A DNA stretch of 8,638 nt, taken from Candidatus Brocadiaceae bacterium. GTDB lineage: Bacteria > Planctomycetota > Brocadiia > SM23-32. The translations under genes and the position numbers were made by a program. Below are positions 1 to 5,340 of this stretch, piece by piece. Every line of letters starts with the position of its first letter. Position 1 is the first letter of the stretch. The DNA lies in NCBI GenBank assembly GCA_030615435.1, contig JAUWZH010000101.1, positions 1 through 8,638 on the forward strand, read 5' to 3'. The notes beneath the pieces were generated by a model. It was not told the DNA's origin. It made no database searches and was given only the letters and a program-made list of their open reading frames with translations.

Positions 1-112
1 AGGGCGGTGGCACCCGACGTGTCCCTGGCGTTCACATCAGCGCCCTTTTCCAGCAGAAGTTCAGCCACGTCCTCATGGCCTTCTGAGGCCGCCTCATGTA
101 GCGGCCTCCTGC
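1..112 (-). CDS. Ankyrin-repeat protein, partial (runs off left edge)
   Basis: Read on the minus strand, the frame with codons at 5-3, 8-6 and so on encodes PLHEAASEGHEDVAELLL followed by EKGADVNARDTSGATA. This is a textbook ankyrin repeat: the PLH turn, the A..GH helix, the E/DVAELLLE second helix and the GADVNARD loop opening the next repeat. Ankyrin repeats are protein-binding scaffolds, so the partner cannot be told from one repeat. The frame stays open upstream to beyond position 240 with no good start codon, and the residues before the repeat (about 113-240) do not look ankyrin-like. Either the N-terminal part is unusual, or this is a truncated or frameshifted gene whose 5' end has been lost. 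The rest lies left of the window. I am sure of the repeat and unsure that the gene is intact. Confidence 0.55.
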
Positions 113-137
113 CGCCGAAAGGTTTCGGAGAAACCCC

Positions 138-165
138 TTGAGAAAACGCCGGGCAGTGATATAAT
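138..165 (+). promoter_or_regulatory. Sigma70-type promoter candidate facing the HEPN cassette
   Basis: TTGAGA (138-143) and TATAAT (160-165) are separated by 16 bases, which is 5/6 and 6/6 matches to the housekeeping consensus. It stands out in GC-rich DNA. A perfect 6-bp hairpin (GGTTTC-GGA-GAAACC, 121-135) sits just upstream of the -35. Transcription would start near 172 and reach the first cassette gene at 519 through a leader of roughly 350 nt that contains the palindromic repeat at 339-368. No better promoter is visible closer to 519. Whether it really serves the cassette is inference. Confidence 0.45.
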
Positions 166-338
166 GGGAGTCGATCTGCGGGGAGCGGCTGCCCTCCTTG
201 AGCAGATCGAAAGACACGTAGGCGCACGGAGGCCGGCCCCGTGAGATTCTCTGGTTCAAGAGAGCGCGTGTGCCATCCAAAAGCAACCGTGGGGGTCGCG
301 ACCGGACCCCGGAGAGACGCGCCAAGACGCTCTGATTC

Positions 339-368
339 CCTGCCTGCCGAAGCCTCGGCGGAGGCAGG
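339..368 (+). repeat. Palindromic intergenic repeat, left copy
   Basis: This 30-base element folds as CCTGCCT/AGGCAGG outer arms and a GCCGA/TCGGC inner stem around an AGCC loop, with a 2-nt bulge on one side. It matches the reverse complement of 2298-2327 at 27 of 30 positions. Elements of this kind (translated, they read like LPAEASAEAG) recur between genes in many environmental bacterial genomes. It may act as a processing or termination structure or simply be a dispersed REP-like element. Confidence 0.75.
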
Positions 369-518
369 TCTGTTGAACGACCCTCCCTGGGTTAACGACT
401 CCGTTCGCTTTGCACTCCGAAAGCAACCCTTCGGAACCCGTAGTCTGAGGTTTTCTGATTGTGCACATGTTGACCCGGCAGCCCGCTGATGGCATTTGCG
501 CTGGACGGAGTACAAGCA

Positions 519-1196
519 ATGACCGATAATAGAAACATGCCTCTGGTCGAAAACGCACGCGCTGGGATCGTGCTTACGGCCCAGACTTTCAACCCGTCCA
601 TATTCACTGAGACATGGCTGACACAGAATGATATTGTTCCTGGCGATGCCTTCGTTGGCGTGAGGATCTTCTCTCCGGAGGTTGTGCAGTTCCAGACAGC
701 CGATCTTCAGGTACTTGTCATACCGCCGAAGATGCAGATCACCTTCGGCATTCACGGTGGAACTGGCGGCTTGGAGTTGCCACAGAAGATCGCGAGACGA
801 ACCCTGGAGCTTCTACCCCACACGCCGTATCAGGCGCTCGGTCTGAATTTCGACTTCTTGGTTGCCCAGCCAGATGGTCAAGACTTCAATCGCTACAACC
901 GTTCCGTGCTTGGAAATGGAGACAACCGTCTCCTCACCGAGTTCTCGGCTCTCGATGCCAAGTTCGGCCGCTACTTCTCGAAGAATCACGGAGAATCCCG
1001 ACTCAAGCTTGACATCAAGCCAGTACAAGCTGGTCCGGAAAGCAAGAACCTGCTGCAATTCTCATTCAACTTTCATCATGACGTATCCCAACTCGATCCC
1101 GAGGATCGTGTCTGCAAGTTGACGCGATTAATCGAAGACTGGGCTTCCCTTCAGCAGTATGCGGAACGTCTTGTCGAGTTGGGGACCTCGATGTGA
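519..1196 (+). CDS. Unrecognised 225-aa protein, first gene of HEPN cassette
   Basis: I do not recognise the family. The start at 519 is chosen because GGAG (507-510) lies 8 nt upstream. The in-frame ATG at 489 has no ribosome binding site and would add ten residues. The protein is soluble, with no signal peptide or membrane segment. It opens with MPLVENARAGIVLTA, has an alternating hydrophobic (beta-rich) centre including LQVLVIPPKMQITFGI and ALGLNFDFLV, and ends in a charged helix (TRLIEDWASLQQYAERLVEL). No catalytic signature is evident. The stop is 12 nt before the next gene, so they are surely co-transcribed. The motif ARAGIV recurs near the N-terminus of the next protein. Base use is noticeably less GC-rich than in the minus-strand genes, which hints at transfer. 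It could be a partner, sensor or antitoxin-like protein for the HEPN product, but that is inference from context only. Confidence 0.8.
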   Translation: MTDNRNMPLVENARAGIVLTAQTFNPSIFTETWLTQNDIVPGDAFVGVRIFSPEVVQFQTADLQVLVIPPKMQITFGIHGGTGGLELPQKIARRTLELLPHTPYQALGLNFDFLVAQPDGQDFNRYNRSVLGNGDNRLLTEFSALDAKFGRYFSKNHGESRLKLDIKPVQAGPESKNLLQFSFNFHHDVSQLDPEDRVCKLTRLIEDWASLQQYAERLVELGTSM

Positions 1197-1208
1197 GGCA
1201 GAGGGCCA

Positions 1209-1880
1209 ATGTCTACTAGTGCAGCCACGCAACCTATCGGAAGAATCAGGCCGGCTCCTACATTTCCACAGGAGGGGACCCAGATTCAGGAACCTCTTGC
1301 TATCCCGATGTCAGCACGTGCGGGCATCGTGGCGACCGGAGGCTGCCTGGATGCTGGACATGAGGCTGTTATAGGGCTTTCCTCAATAATAGAGATGGAT
1401 GACCCTTGGTCCTGGAAGGGGGATCTGGTTCAGGCCAAGAACATCACTCAGCGCACGATCAAGTCTTTTCAATTCGGACGCCTTGAATGGCCCCTGAAGC
1501 ATGCCCGCTTTGAATTTACGGACTTCGACCTTGCGCCTGCTTTCAACAAGCTTGATGAAGAAACCGCGCAGTTTGTAGTTGATCACGACCTGGCGACTGG
1601 TGTGGCATGGCTCCAAACTGTTACCCCTCGTTTTTTTGGTGGTGCCGACTTCGAAATCGATCTTCTTCCGGCTGAAGATGGGGAAGGCAATCTGCTGGCC
1701 CTCAAGGTGTATGGCGCGTTCAACTCTTCGGAATTCCGCAAGCGCAGGCACCGAATATGTGAGGAAATGCTTGCGGCTAAGCACAGAGGCCTCTACGAAG
1801 TCATCAGCATCTTCCAGCGGAGAGTGACAAGCAGTGGATGGCAAGCTTTTTCTTGGTACAGCTCGCTTTCTGCGGAATAG
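1209..1880 (+). CDS. Unrecognised 223-aa protein, second gene of HEPN cassette
   Basis: Family not recognised. The start at 1209 has purine-rich GAGGCAGAGGG (1195-1205) directly before it, overlapping the previous stop codon region. The first ~35 residues look disordered (rich in P, T, Q), then SARAGIVATGG echoes ENARAGIVLTA of the first protein. The middle is beta-like (WPLKHARFEFTDFDL). The segment RFFGGADFEIDLLPAEDGEG can be laid beside RYFSKNHGESRLKLDIKPVQ in the first protein, suggesting the two may be diverged paralogues. A basic helical region follows (SEFRKRRHRICEEMLAAKH) and a C-terminal tail ends WYSSLSAE. There is no signal peptide, membrane segment or obvious active site. Its last 47 bases are shared in another frame with the HEPN gene, implying coupled translation. 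Confidence 0.8.
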   Translation: MSTSAATQPIGRIRPAPTFPQEGTQIQEPLAIPMSARAGIVATGGCLDAGHEAVIGLSSIIEMDDPWSWKGDLVQAKNITQRTIKSFQFGRLEWPLKHARFEFTDFDLAPAFNKLDEETAQFVVDHDLATGVAWLQTVTPRFFGGADFEIDLLPAEDGEGNLLALKVYGAFNSSEFRKRRHRICEEMLAAKHRGLYEVISIFQRRVTSSGWQAFSWYSSLSAE

Positions 1881-2268
1881 CGGCTTCGGCGAAGCGGCTT
1901 ATCGTAGCGCCGTGAGCCGAGCGTATTACGCATGCTTCCTTGAAGCGCGCCAGGTCGCTTTTGACAACTGCAGTGAAGAGGCACTGAGGAAAGCCGGTAT
2001 CAAGAACGTGCGAAGGATCGGACATGAGCCGTTGCAACGGTACCTGAAGAATAGCTCATGCAGGAACACACAGCAGCTGGGCGAGAACTTAGCCGGTCTA
2101 CATGGCAACAGACAGGATGCTGATTACAATATGACGGGGTCGTTGAGCTCTGACGACTCACAAGACGCCATTGATGAAGCCCAAGCCTTCCTGGAAGCTT
2201 TCTCGCGTGTTGATCCTGCCAAGATAGGTAATGCCATGGCAGACCATATCAAGCTGACACACGCATAG
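1834..2268 (+). CDS. HEPN-domain protein
   Basis: This 144-aa helical protein has the HEPN N-terminal helix signature RSAVSRAYYACF (residues 24-35), the S-R-x-Y-Y-A-x-F pattern shared by HEPN proteins of toxin-antitoxin and defence modules. The second half carries LAGLHGNRQDADYNM (86-100) followed by SSDDSQDAIDEAQAFLEAF, the usual R..ADY helix and closing helix. The Rx4-6H ribonuclease motif is not complete: after R93 the expected His position holds Tyr/Asn. It may therefore be a non-nucleolytic HEPN, a target of modification, or a partner subunit. GTG at 1834 is the only reasonable start: an in-frame TGA lies at 1825-1827, and GGAGAG (1819-1824) is 9 nt upstream. It overlaps the preceding gene by 47 nt. 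HEPN toxins often cleave RNA, but whether this one does is unknown. Confidence 0.85.
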   Translation: MDGKLFLGTARFLRNSGFGEAAYRSAVSRAYYACFLEARQVAFDNCSEEALRKAGIKNVRRIGHEPLQRYLKNSSCRNTQQLGENLAGLHGNRQDADYNMTGSLSSDDSQDAIDEAQAFLEAFSRVDPAKIGNAMADHIKLTHA

Positions 2269-2297
2269 TAAGGCATCCCCACCGCACCCCGGTCCGA

Positions 2298-2327
2298 CCC
2301 GCCTTCGCCGAGGCTTCGGCGGGCAGG
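2298..2327 (-). repeat. Palindromic intergenic repeat, right copy (inverted)
   Basis: On the minus strand this matches 339-368 at 27/30 bases. The core CGCCGA-GGCT-TCGGCG is a perfect 6-bp stem, extended by GCC/GGC across a TT bulge. It begins 29 nt after the HEPN stop codon, so it could end or protect the cassette transcript. There is no T-run, so I do not call it a standard intrinsic terminator. Confidence 0.7.
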
Positions 2328-2343
2328 CGTTTCGAACTCCCAC

Positions 2344-2371
2344 CTTTCGGCAGGCTCAAGGCAGGCGGGGT
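2344..2371. repeat. Second palindromic repeat, CTTTCGGCAGGCTCAAGG type
   Basis: The bases around 2344-2371 resemble the widespread environmental intergenic hairpin CCTTCGACAGGCTCAGG (CTTTCGGCAGGCTCAAGG here, followed by CAGGCGGGG). It lies 16 nt after the right copy of the first repeat, giving a cluster of hairpin elements after the HEPN gene. From about 2373 to 2454 I see nothing further that I can name. Confidence 0.45.
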
Positions 2372-2454
2372 AAGTAAACAGCGAGAGCTCGTGCTACGTA
2401 GCGATCCGTCCTCCGCAGTACCCCTGTTACCGAGGGTGGAACCTACTTCGCAGA

Positions 2455-2526
2455 GTGGCAAACATCATCCTGCCGGACGGCGAACTCACCCCGGCCGAGC
2501 GTCGCCGCGAGATAGCCGCCATCCGC
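2455..2526 (+). pseudogene. N-terminal remnant of a small mobile-element-type protein
   Basis: From a GTG at 2455 the frame encodes ANIILPDGELTPAERRREIA. This resembles the start (ILPDGR.LTP.ERRREVAAI) of short proteins that I recall next to recombinase genes in planctomycete-type genomes; I cannot check this here. After about residue 23 the frame enters the antisense of an isomerase fragment (2537-2650) and becomes arginine- and proline-rich nonsense up to 2736. So only the 5' end of a gene survives, cut by a rearrangement at about 2527-2536. An alternative is a chance open frame, but the start is unusually protein-like. Confidence 0.4.
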
Positions 2527-2536
2527 CTCGGGCGCG

Positions 2537-2654
2537 CTAACCCAGCGCCTCAAGGGCTTGCTTCAGCACACCCACGCTCTGGCGCACGCCGGGTGTGGGG
2601 TTCTCGGGATCGGCCTCGTATTCGATCACCAGGGCACAGGCGCTCGGTGAACTG
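2537..2654 (-). pseudogene. C-terminal remnant of a sugar phosphate isomerase/epimerase-like (TIM barrel) protein
   Basis: The minus-strand frame ending in TAG at 2539-2537 encodes ALVIEYEADPENPTPGV followed by RQSVGVLKQALEALG and stop. The I-E-Y-E strand, the D/N-P-x-P-G loop and the closing helix (v..sl..L+.al) are the usual C-terminus of xylose-isomerase-like sugar phosphate isomerase/epimerase proteins (AP endonuclease 2 fold). Only about 35 residues are present. Upstream the frame passes through a serine run and meets a TGA near 2664. The other ~250 residues are missing, so this is a broken gene tail placed opposite the '+' remnant at 2455. Confidence 0.5.
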
Positions 2655-2786
2655 CTACTTCTTCAGTCCGATGCTTACCAGCCTACCAGGACTGCAATAC
2701 GCCTGCGGGTGGTCTGGGAAAAAGTGCGGAATCTGAAGATACACCATAAGCGCCGCGAGGAAGAACAGCGACCCGCGCCACCACAT
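2655..2786 (-). CDS. 43-aa membrane-anchored ORF, possibly a truncated gene start
   Basis: Starting at ATG 2786, only 10 nt after the stop of the glycosidase-like gene, a frame encodes MWWRGSLFFLAALMVYLQI then PHFFPDHPQAYCSPGR and ends at TAG 2657-2655. The N-terminus is a positive residue plus a hydrophobic stretch (residues 6-19), so an N-terminal membrane anchor. GGGGA sits just before the ATG, closer than ideal. The stop falls exactly where the isomerase tail begins on the same strand, so this is probably the surviving 5' end of a gene fused by deletion to an unrelated 3' end. It could also be a genuine small protein made with the upstream gene. Confidence 0.3.
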   Translation of the reverse strand: MWWRGSLFFLAALMVYLQIPHFFPDHPQAYCSPGRLVSIGLKK

Positions 2787-2796
2787 TTCCCCGGTC

Positions 2797-4740
2797 TCAA
2801 CGGCGATCCGGCACCTCCTGGACAAGGTAGACGCGGTTCGGCTGGACTTCGAGCCGGCCGCCCTCCAACTTCACAGGCCCGGCCGCCATTACGTCATAGG
2901 CGCTCGCCTGCTCGCCCACCTGCCAGGTAAATCCCACGAAGGCCCAGAGCACGCGCACGTCGTCGCCCGCAGCGGAGGGCGACCACAGGACCCCCTTCCC
3001 TCCGGGCAACGCACTGGCGAAACGCATGTGCTCCTCCACCAGGGTGTAGGCCCTGTTCACGGCGGCGAACCCGGCATCCCACCACGCGTCCAGCCCGGGG
3101 CGACCTCCGTCCTTCCCGCCGAATCGAACGCGGTAGCACAGCCGGTTGGCGTAGCCACGGAAGTATGCCTCGTGCGGATCATCCCCGGCAGCGAGGACCT
3201 CCTCGTGCGGAAACCGCATCGCGCTGTCGCGGTAAAAGAATTCGTTGTGGCGAAGCACCCGATACGGCACCGCTCGCCCTGAGAGACCGAACAGGTCCGG
3301 ACCGTTTCTTCCGAACCGGTAGCCCTGCTGCTGGGCGGCGCGGTGGAAGGCGATGGCCGTCGCCAGTTCATTGCCGCTGCCGGCTCCGCCACCTCCCGTC
3401 GGATCCTGCGAGTGCGCCGCCCGAGAGCCGGCTTCGAGGTAAAGCACATCCAGGGCGAACTCCCTCTTCAGCGCGGCGAGCGCCGTGCCGAGCGCATCTC
3501 CCTTCCCGCCTCCGGGCCCCTGCGGGCCATTCTCGTTCACGCCCTGCACCGCTGCGGGGCCGAGGAAGGTTCCCACTTCCATCCCCCGCCGATGGGCGAG
3601 GCCCACTATAGTTCTGATCCTCTCCCTTGCGCCTTCGGCGTCGGCGGTTGCCTCAGAGCGGCCTCCCCGCCCCGGAGCCAGCTTGTCGCAGCCGACGAGC
3701 AACCCCGGCACGATCACCTCGGTGCAGCCGGCGCCGGCCAGTCTCGCCACGCCCCGTCCGAGCTCCGCCTTGCTGAGCCCGGAAGACGCGTGGAGTTCAC
3801 CGCAACAGACGGCCTGCTCCCGCTGCAGGCCGAAGGCCCTGTGGTAGCGCTCCGAGAGGTCGCCCCGCACCGCTTCGTACTGGCTCAGACGCTTGCTTTC
3901 CTCTCGGGCCACGGAGTCAGCGCACAGGACCTCCAGGGCCGGGAAATCGAGGCTGCCCGCCTTGCCATGTCCATCCCCGCAGAGCTGGTGCCAGTGGACG
4001 ATATAATTCCACCCCCTGCTCTTCTGTAAGAGCGACATGCAGGGAAACGGCTCCTGAAAGGCGGTGACCAGGACGTTGCTGCGGGTGAACTGAAAGCTAA
4101 ACCCCTGCAACTCCGTGAAAAGCGGGCGAAACTGGGCCCGGAGCCCGTCCCCGTCGAGACGGGCGGTAGTGAACTCGTCCTTCTTGTTCCGGATGACTCT
4201 GCGCGGCCCCTCCGGATGCCCCCGCATGTAAAGGACGTTCCCGGTGGCCCGGCCGTTCAGTTCCCAGGTGGCACGGTCATGCAGGCGGCAGACCCGGTAC
4301 TTGCGCGAGCGGAACTTGTAGCCGTACGAGAACCCCCTCAGCTCCATGTCCCCGATCCGGCGATTCGCCTCCTTCAATCGCAGCCACACCATGCCGCCCC
4401 TGTCCCTCACCGGCTGCTGTGCCCACGATGCGACGTTCCAGCAATCCTCCCCGCCCCGGTCGCGCTCCTCCGTCCGGCCGGACAGGTCCACGTACGGCCG
4501 GAGGGTCAGGACAACACCTTCGTCGTCGGGCCTTACCTGTTCGATCTCAAGACGGTGGACGCGGTACCCGTCGGGGCTGATTATCAGCGGCAGGATTGGC
4601 AGCTCTGGCGAACGCAGGTCTCGCGTCCCACACCTGACCCGGCCGATGCCCCCGAAGGTCCCCCCCTGCCTGCGAATCTCGACGGAGACCCCGTTCTCGA
4701 ACTCTACCCGGAAGGAGTCCTTGTGCTCTCGCAGTTCCAT
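2797..4740 (-). CDS. Large glycoside-hydrolase-like protein (beta-sandwich, TIM-barrel-like middle, beta-sandwich)
   Basis: This 647-aa protein has no signal peptide. I chose ATG 4740 (MELREHKDSFRVEFENGV) because it follows a G-rich site (GGGGGGCAGGGG) and lies about 70 nt downstream of a good promoter whose -10 sits inside the longer frame from GTG 4851. Residues ~1-270 are rich in beta strands and aromatics, as in the N-terminal sandwich of retaining glycosidases. Residues ~338-510 alternate strand and helix like a TIM barrel (GCTEVIVPGLLVGC, GMEVGTFLGPAAV, FALDVLYLEAGSR), and acidic residues D431 and E436 at a strand end are possible catalytic residues. Residues ~580-647 form a C-terminal beta domain (LWAFVGFTWQVGEQ). 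This order resembles GH31/GH36-like enzymes, but I cannot name a family. The 10-nt gap to the next small ORF suggests co-transcription. The GC content of this gene is high. It may degrade oligosaccharides in the cytoplasm. Confidence 0.75.
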   Translation of the reverse strand: MELREHKDSFRVEFENGVSVEIRRQGGTFGGIGRVRCGTRDLRSPELPILPLIISPDGYRVHRLEIEQVRPDDEGVVLTLRPYVDLSGRTEERDRGGEDCWNVASWAQQPVRDRGGMVWLRLKEANRRIGDMELRGFSYGYKFRSRKYRVCRLHDRATWELNGRATGNVLYMRGHPEGPRRVIRNKKDEFTTARLDGDGLRAQFRPLFTELQGFSFQFTRSNVLVTAFQEPFPCMSLLQKSRGWNYIVHWHQLCGDGHGKAGSLDFPALEVLCADSVAREESKRLSQYEAVRGDLSERYHRAFGLQREQAVCCGELHASSGLSKAELGRGVARLAGAGCTEVIVPGLLVGCDKLAPGRGGRSEATADAEGARERIRTIVGLAHRRGMEVGTFLGPAAVQGVNENGPQGPGGGKGDALGTALAALKREFALDVLYLEAGSRAAHSQDPTGGGGAGSGNELATAIAFHRAAQQQGYRFGRNGPDLFGLSGRAVPYRVLRHNEFFYRDSAMRFPHEEVLAAGDDPHEAYFRGYANRLCYRVRFGGKDGGRPGLDAWWDAGFAAVNRAYTLVEEHMRFASALPGGKGVLWSPSAAGDDVRVLWAFVGFTWQVGEQASAYDVMAAGPVKLEGGRLEVQPNRVYLVQEVPDRR

Positions 4741-4816
4741 CCCCTGCCCCCCACGCGCCGCGTGTGTCGTGCGAGCGCCGCCCTGCAACGGTGCCCCGGA
4801 GCGAAGCCGCAGATGT

Positions 4817-4845
4817 TTTATAAGGGCCGCACGAGATTCCTGCAA
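4817..4845 (-). promoter_or_regulatory. Promoter candidate for the glycosidase-like gene
   Basis: On the minus strand TTGCAG (4845-4840) and TATAAA (4822-4817) are spaced by exactly 17 bases. The -10 matches 5/6 and the -35 matches 3/6 of the sigma70 consensus. Transcription would start near 4810, leaving a leader of about 70 nt before ATG 4740. This also argues against starting the protein at GTG 4851. Confidence 0.45.
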
Positions 4846-4954
4846 GTGCACGCACGGCGGGCACTGAGGTGGCCGTCCGGCGGAGGTGACGGCCAGCGCT
4901 CTGCGGCATCGGGGTCAGTAAGGATGCTCCGGGGAGCCTGCGCGGGCCGACGTG

Positions 4955-5212
4955 GCCGGGGGTGGATTTGAACGTCCGGGAACCCTCGCCGGCGAAGGTA
5001 TGCTTTTCCTCCACGACTGGGTTAGCGGTGCTCCAGGAGCAACTGTATTCCACCTTCGAGTAATCGTAATCGGGATCGGGGCTTGTAGTCTGCCCGTTGT
5101 CGTCCTCGAGCTTCGTGAGGCGCCCGAGGGCGTCGTAGGAGTAGCGTACCTTCTTGGTGCCCTGCACGCTCGCCGGGTCGGCTGCAGCAATGGCCGCAAG
5201 TGGGAATTGACA
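4955..5212 (-). pseudogene. RHS/YD-repeat protein fragment
   Basis: The minus-strand frame encodes KKVRYSYDALGRLTKLEDDN, the diagnostic YD/RHS repeat, then a less regular stretch ending ANPVVEEKHTFAGEGSRTF. RHS/YD proteins are large secreted or contact-dependent wall and toxin-delivery proteins of over 1,000 residues, built from dozens of such repeats. Here there is one. The frame is closed upstream by TGA at 5215-5213 with no start and RBS for a secreted protein. Downstream it dissolves into proline- and arginine-rich sequence running into the next gene's promoter. It is a decayed fragment or remnant cassette. The repeat itself is certain; the fragment borders are approximate. Confidence 0.6.
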
Positions 5213-5340
5213 TCACCTGATAAGAGGGCACCCGTGTGGCCCCATTTAGGCGCGCCACCAGGCCCGCTTCTGCTCGCACATCTGCATGTCCACAGCAGGC
5301 CAATTCCCATTCTTCCAGCTTGGGAAAAAGCCCCTCAACT
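5213..5340. other. Short intergenic stretch
   Basis: Between the RHS fragment and the stop of the secreted helical-repeat gene I see no gene or known element. Directly after that stop, the minus strand reads GAGGGGCTTTTTCCC, a weak GGG/CCC pair around a T-rich loop, not enough to call a terminator. Confidence 0.3.

Larger units (their letters stand above)
113..518. other. Intergenic region upstream of the cassette
   Basis: No convincing gene. An open frame at 241-489 (+, GTG start) ends in TGATG overlapping a possible ATG at 489, but it runs straight through the palindromic repeat at 339-368 and has low-complexity, repeat-derived content, so I do not call it. The region holds the promoter candidate at 138-165, the small hairpin at 121-135 and the repeat at 339-368. 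No tRNA or other structured RNA is recognised. Confidence 0.5.

Noticed and set aside
241..489. 82-codon '+' frame ending in TGATG at the possible ATG 489, suggesting a coupled leader peptide.
   Set aside because: It reads through the palindromic repeat, has no ribosome binding site worth calling, and the better start of the next gene is 519.
2318..2345. GTTCGAAAC-like T-loop on the minus strand hinting at a tRNA.
   Set aside because: No acceptor stem, D-arm or anticodon arm around it; it lies between two hairpin repeats.
2249..2461. 70-codon '-' frame with SLPKGG and RLPAEASAKAG segments.
   Set aside because: These peptides are translations of the intergenic hairpin repeats, not a protein.
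3998..4008. TATAAT within the glycosidase-like gene.
   Set aside because: Inside coding sequence, with no -35 at a fitting distance.
3343..4029. Long '+' open frames inside 2900-5000.
   Set aside because: They are antisense shadows of the high-GC glycosidase-like gene, rich in Arg, Pro and Ala, with no domain text.
5207..5235. TTGACA on the plus strand at 5207-5212 as a promoter.
   Set aside because: No -10 hexamer at 15-19 bases downstream and no plus-strand gene follows.
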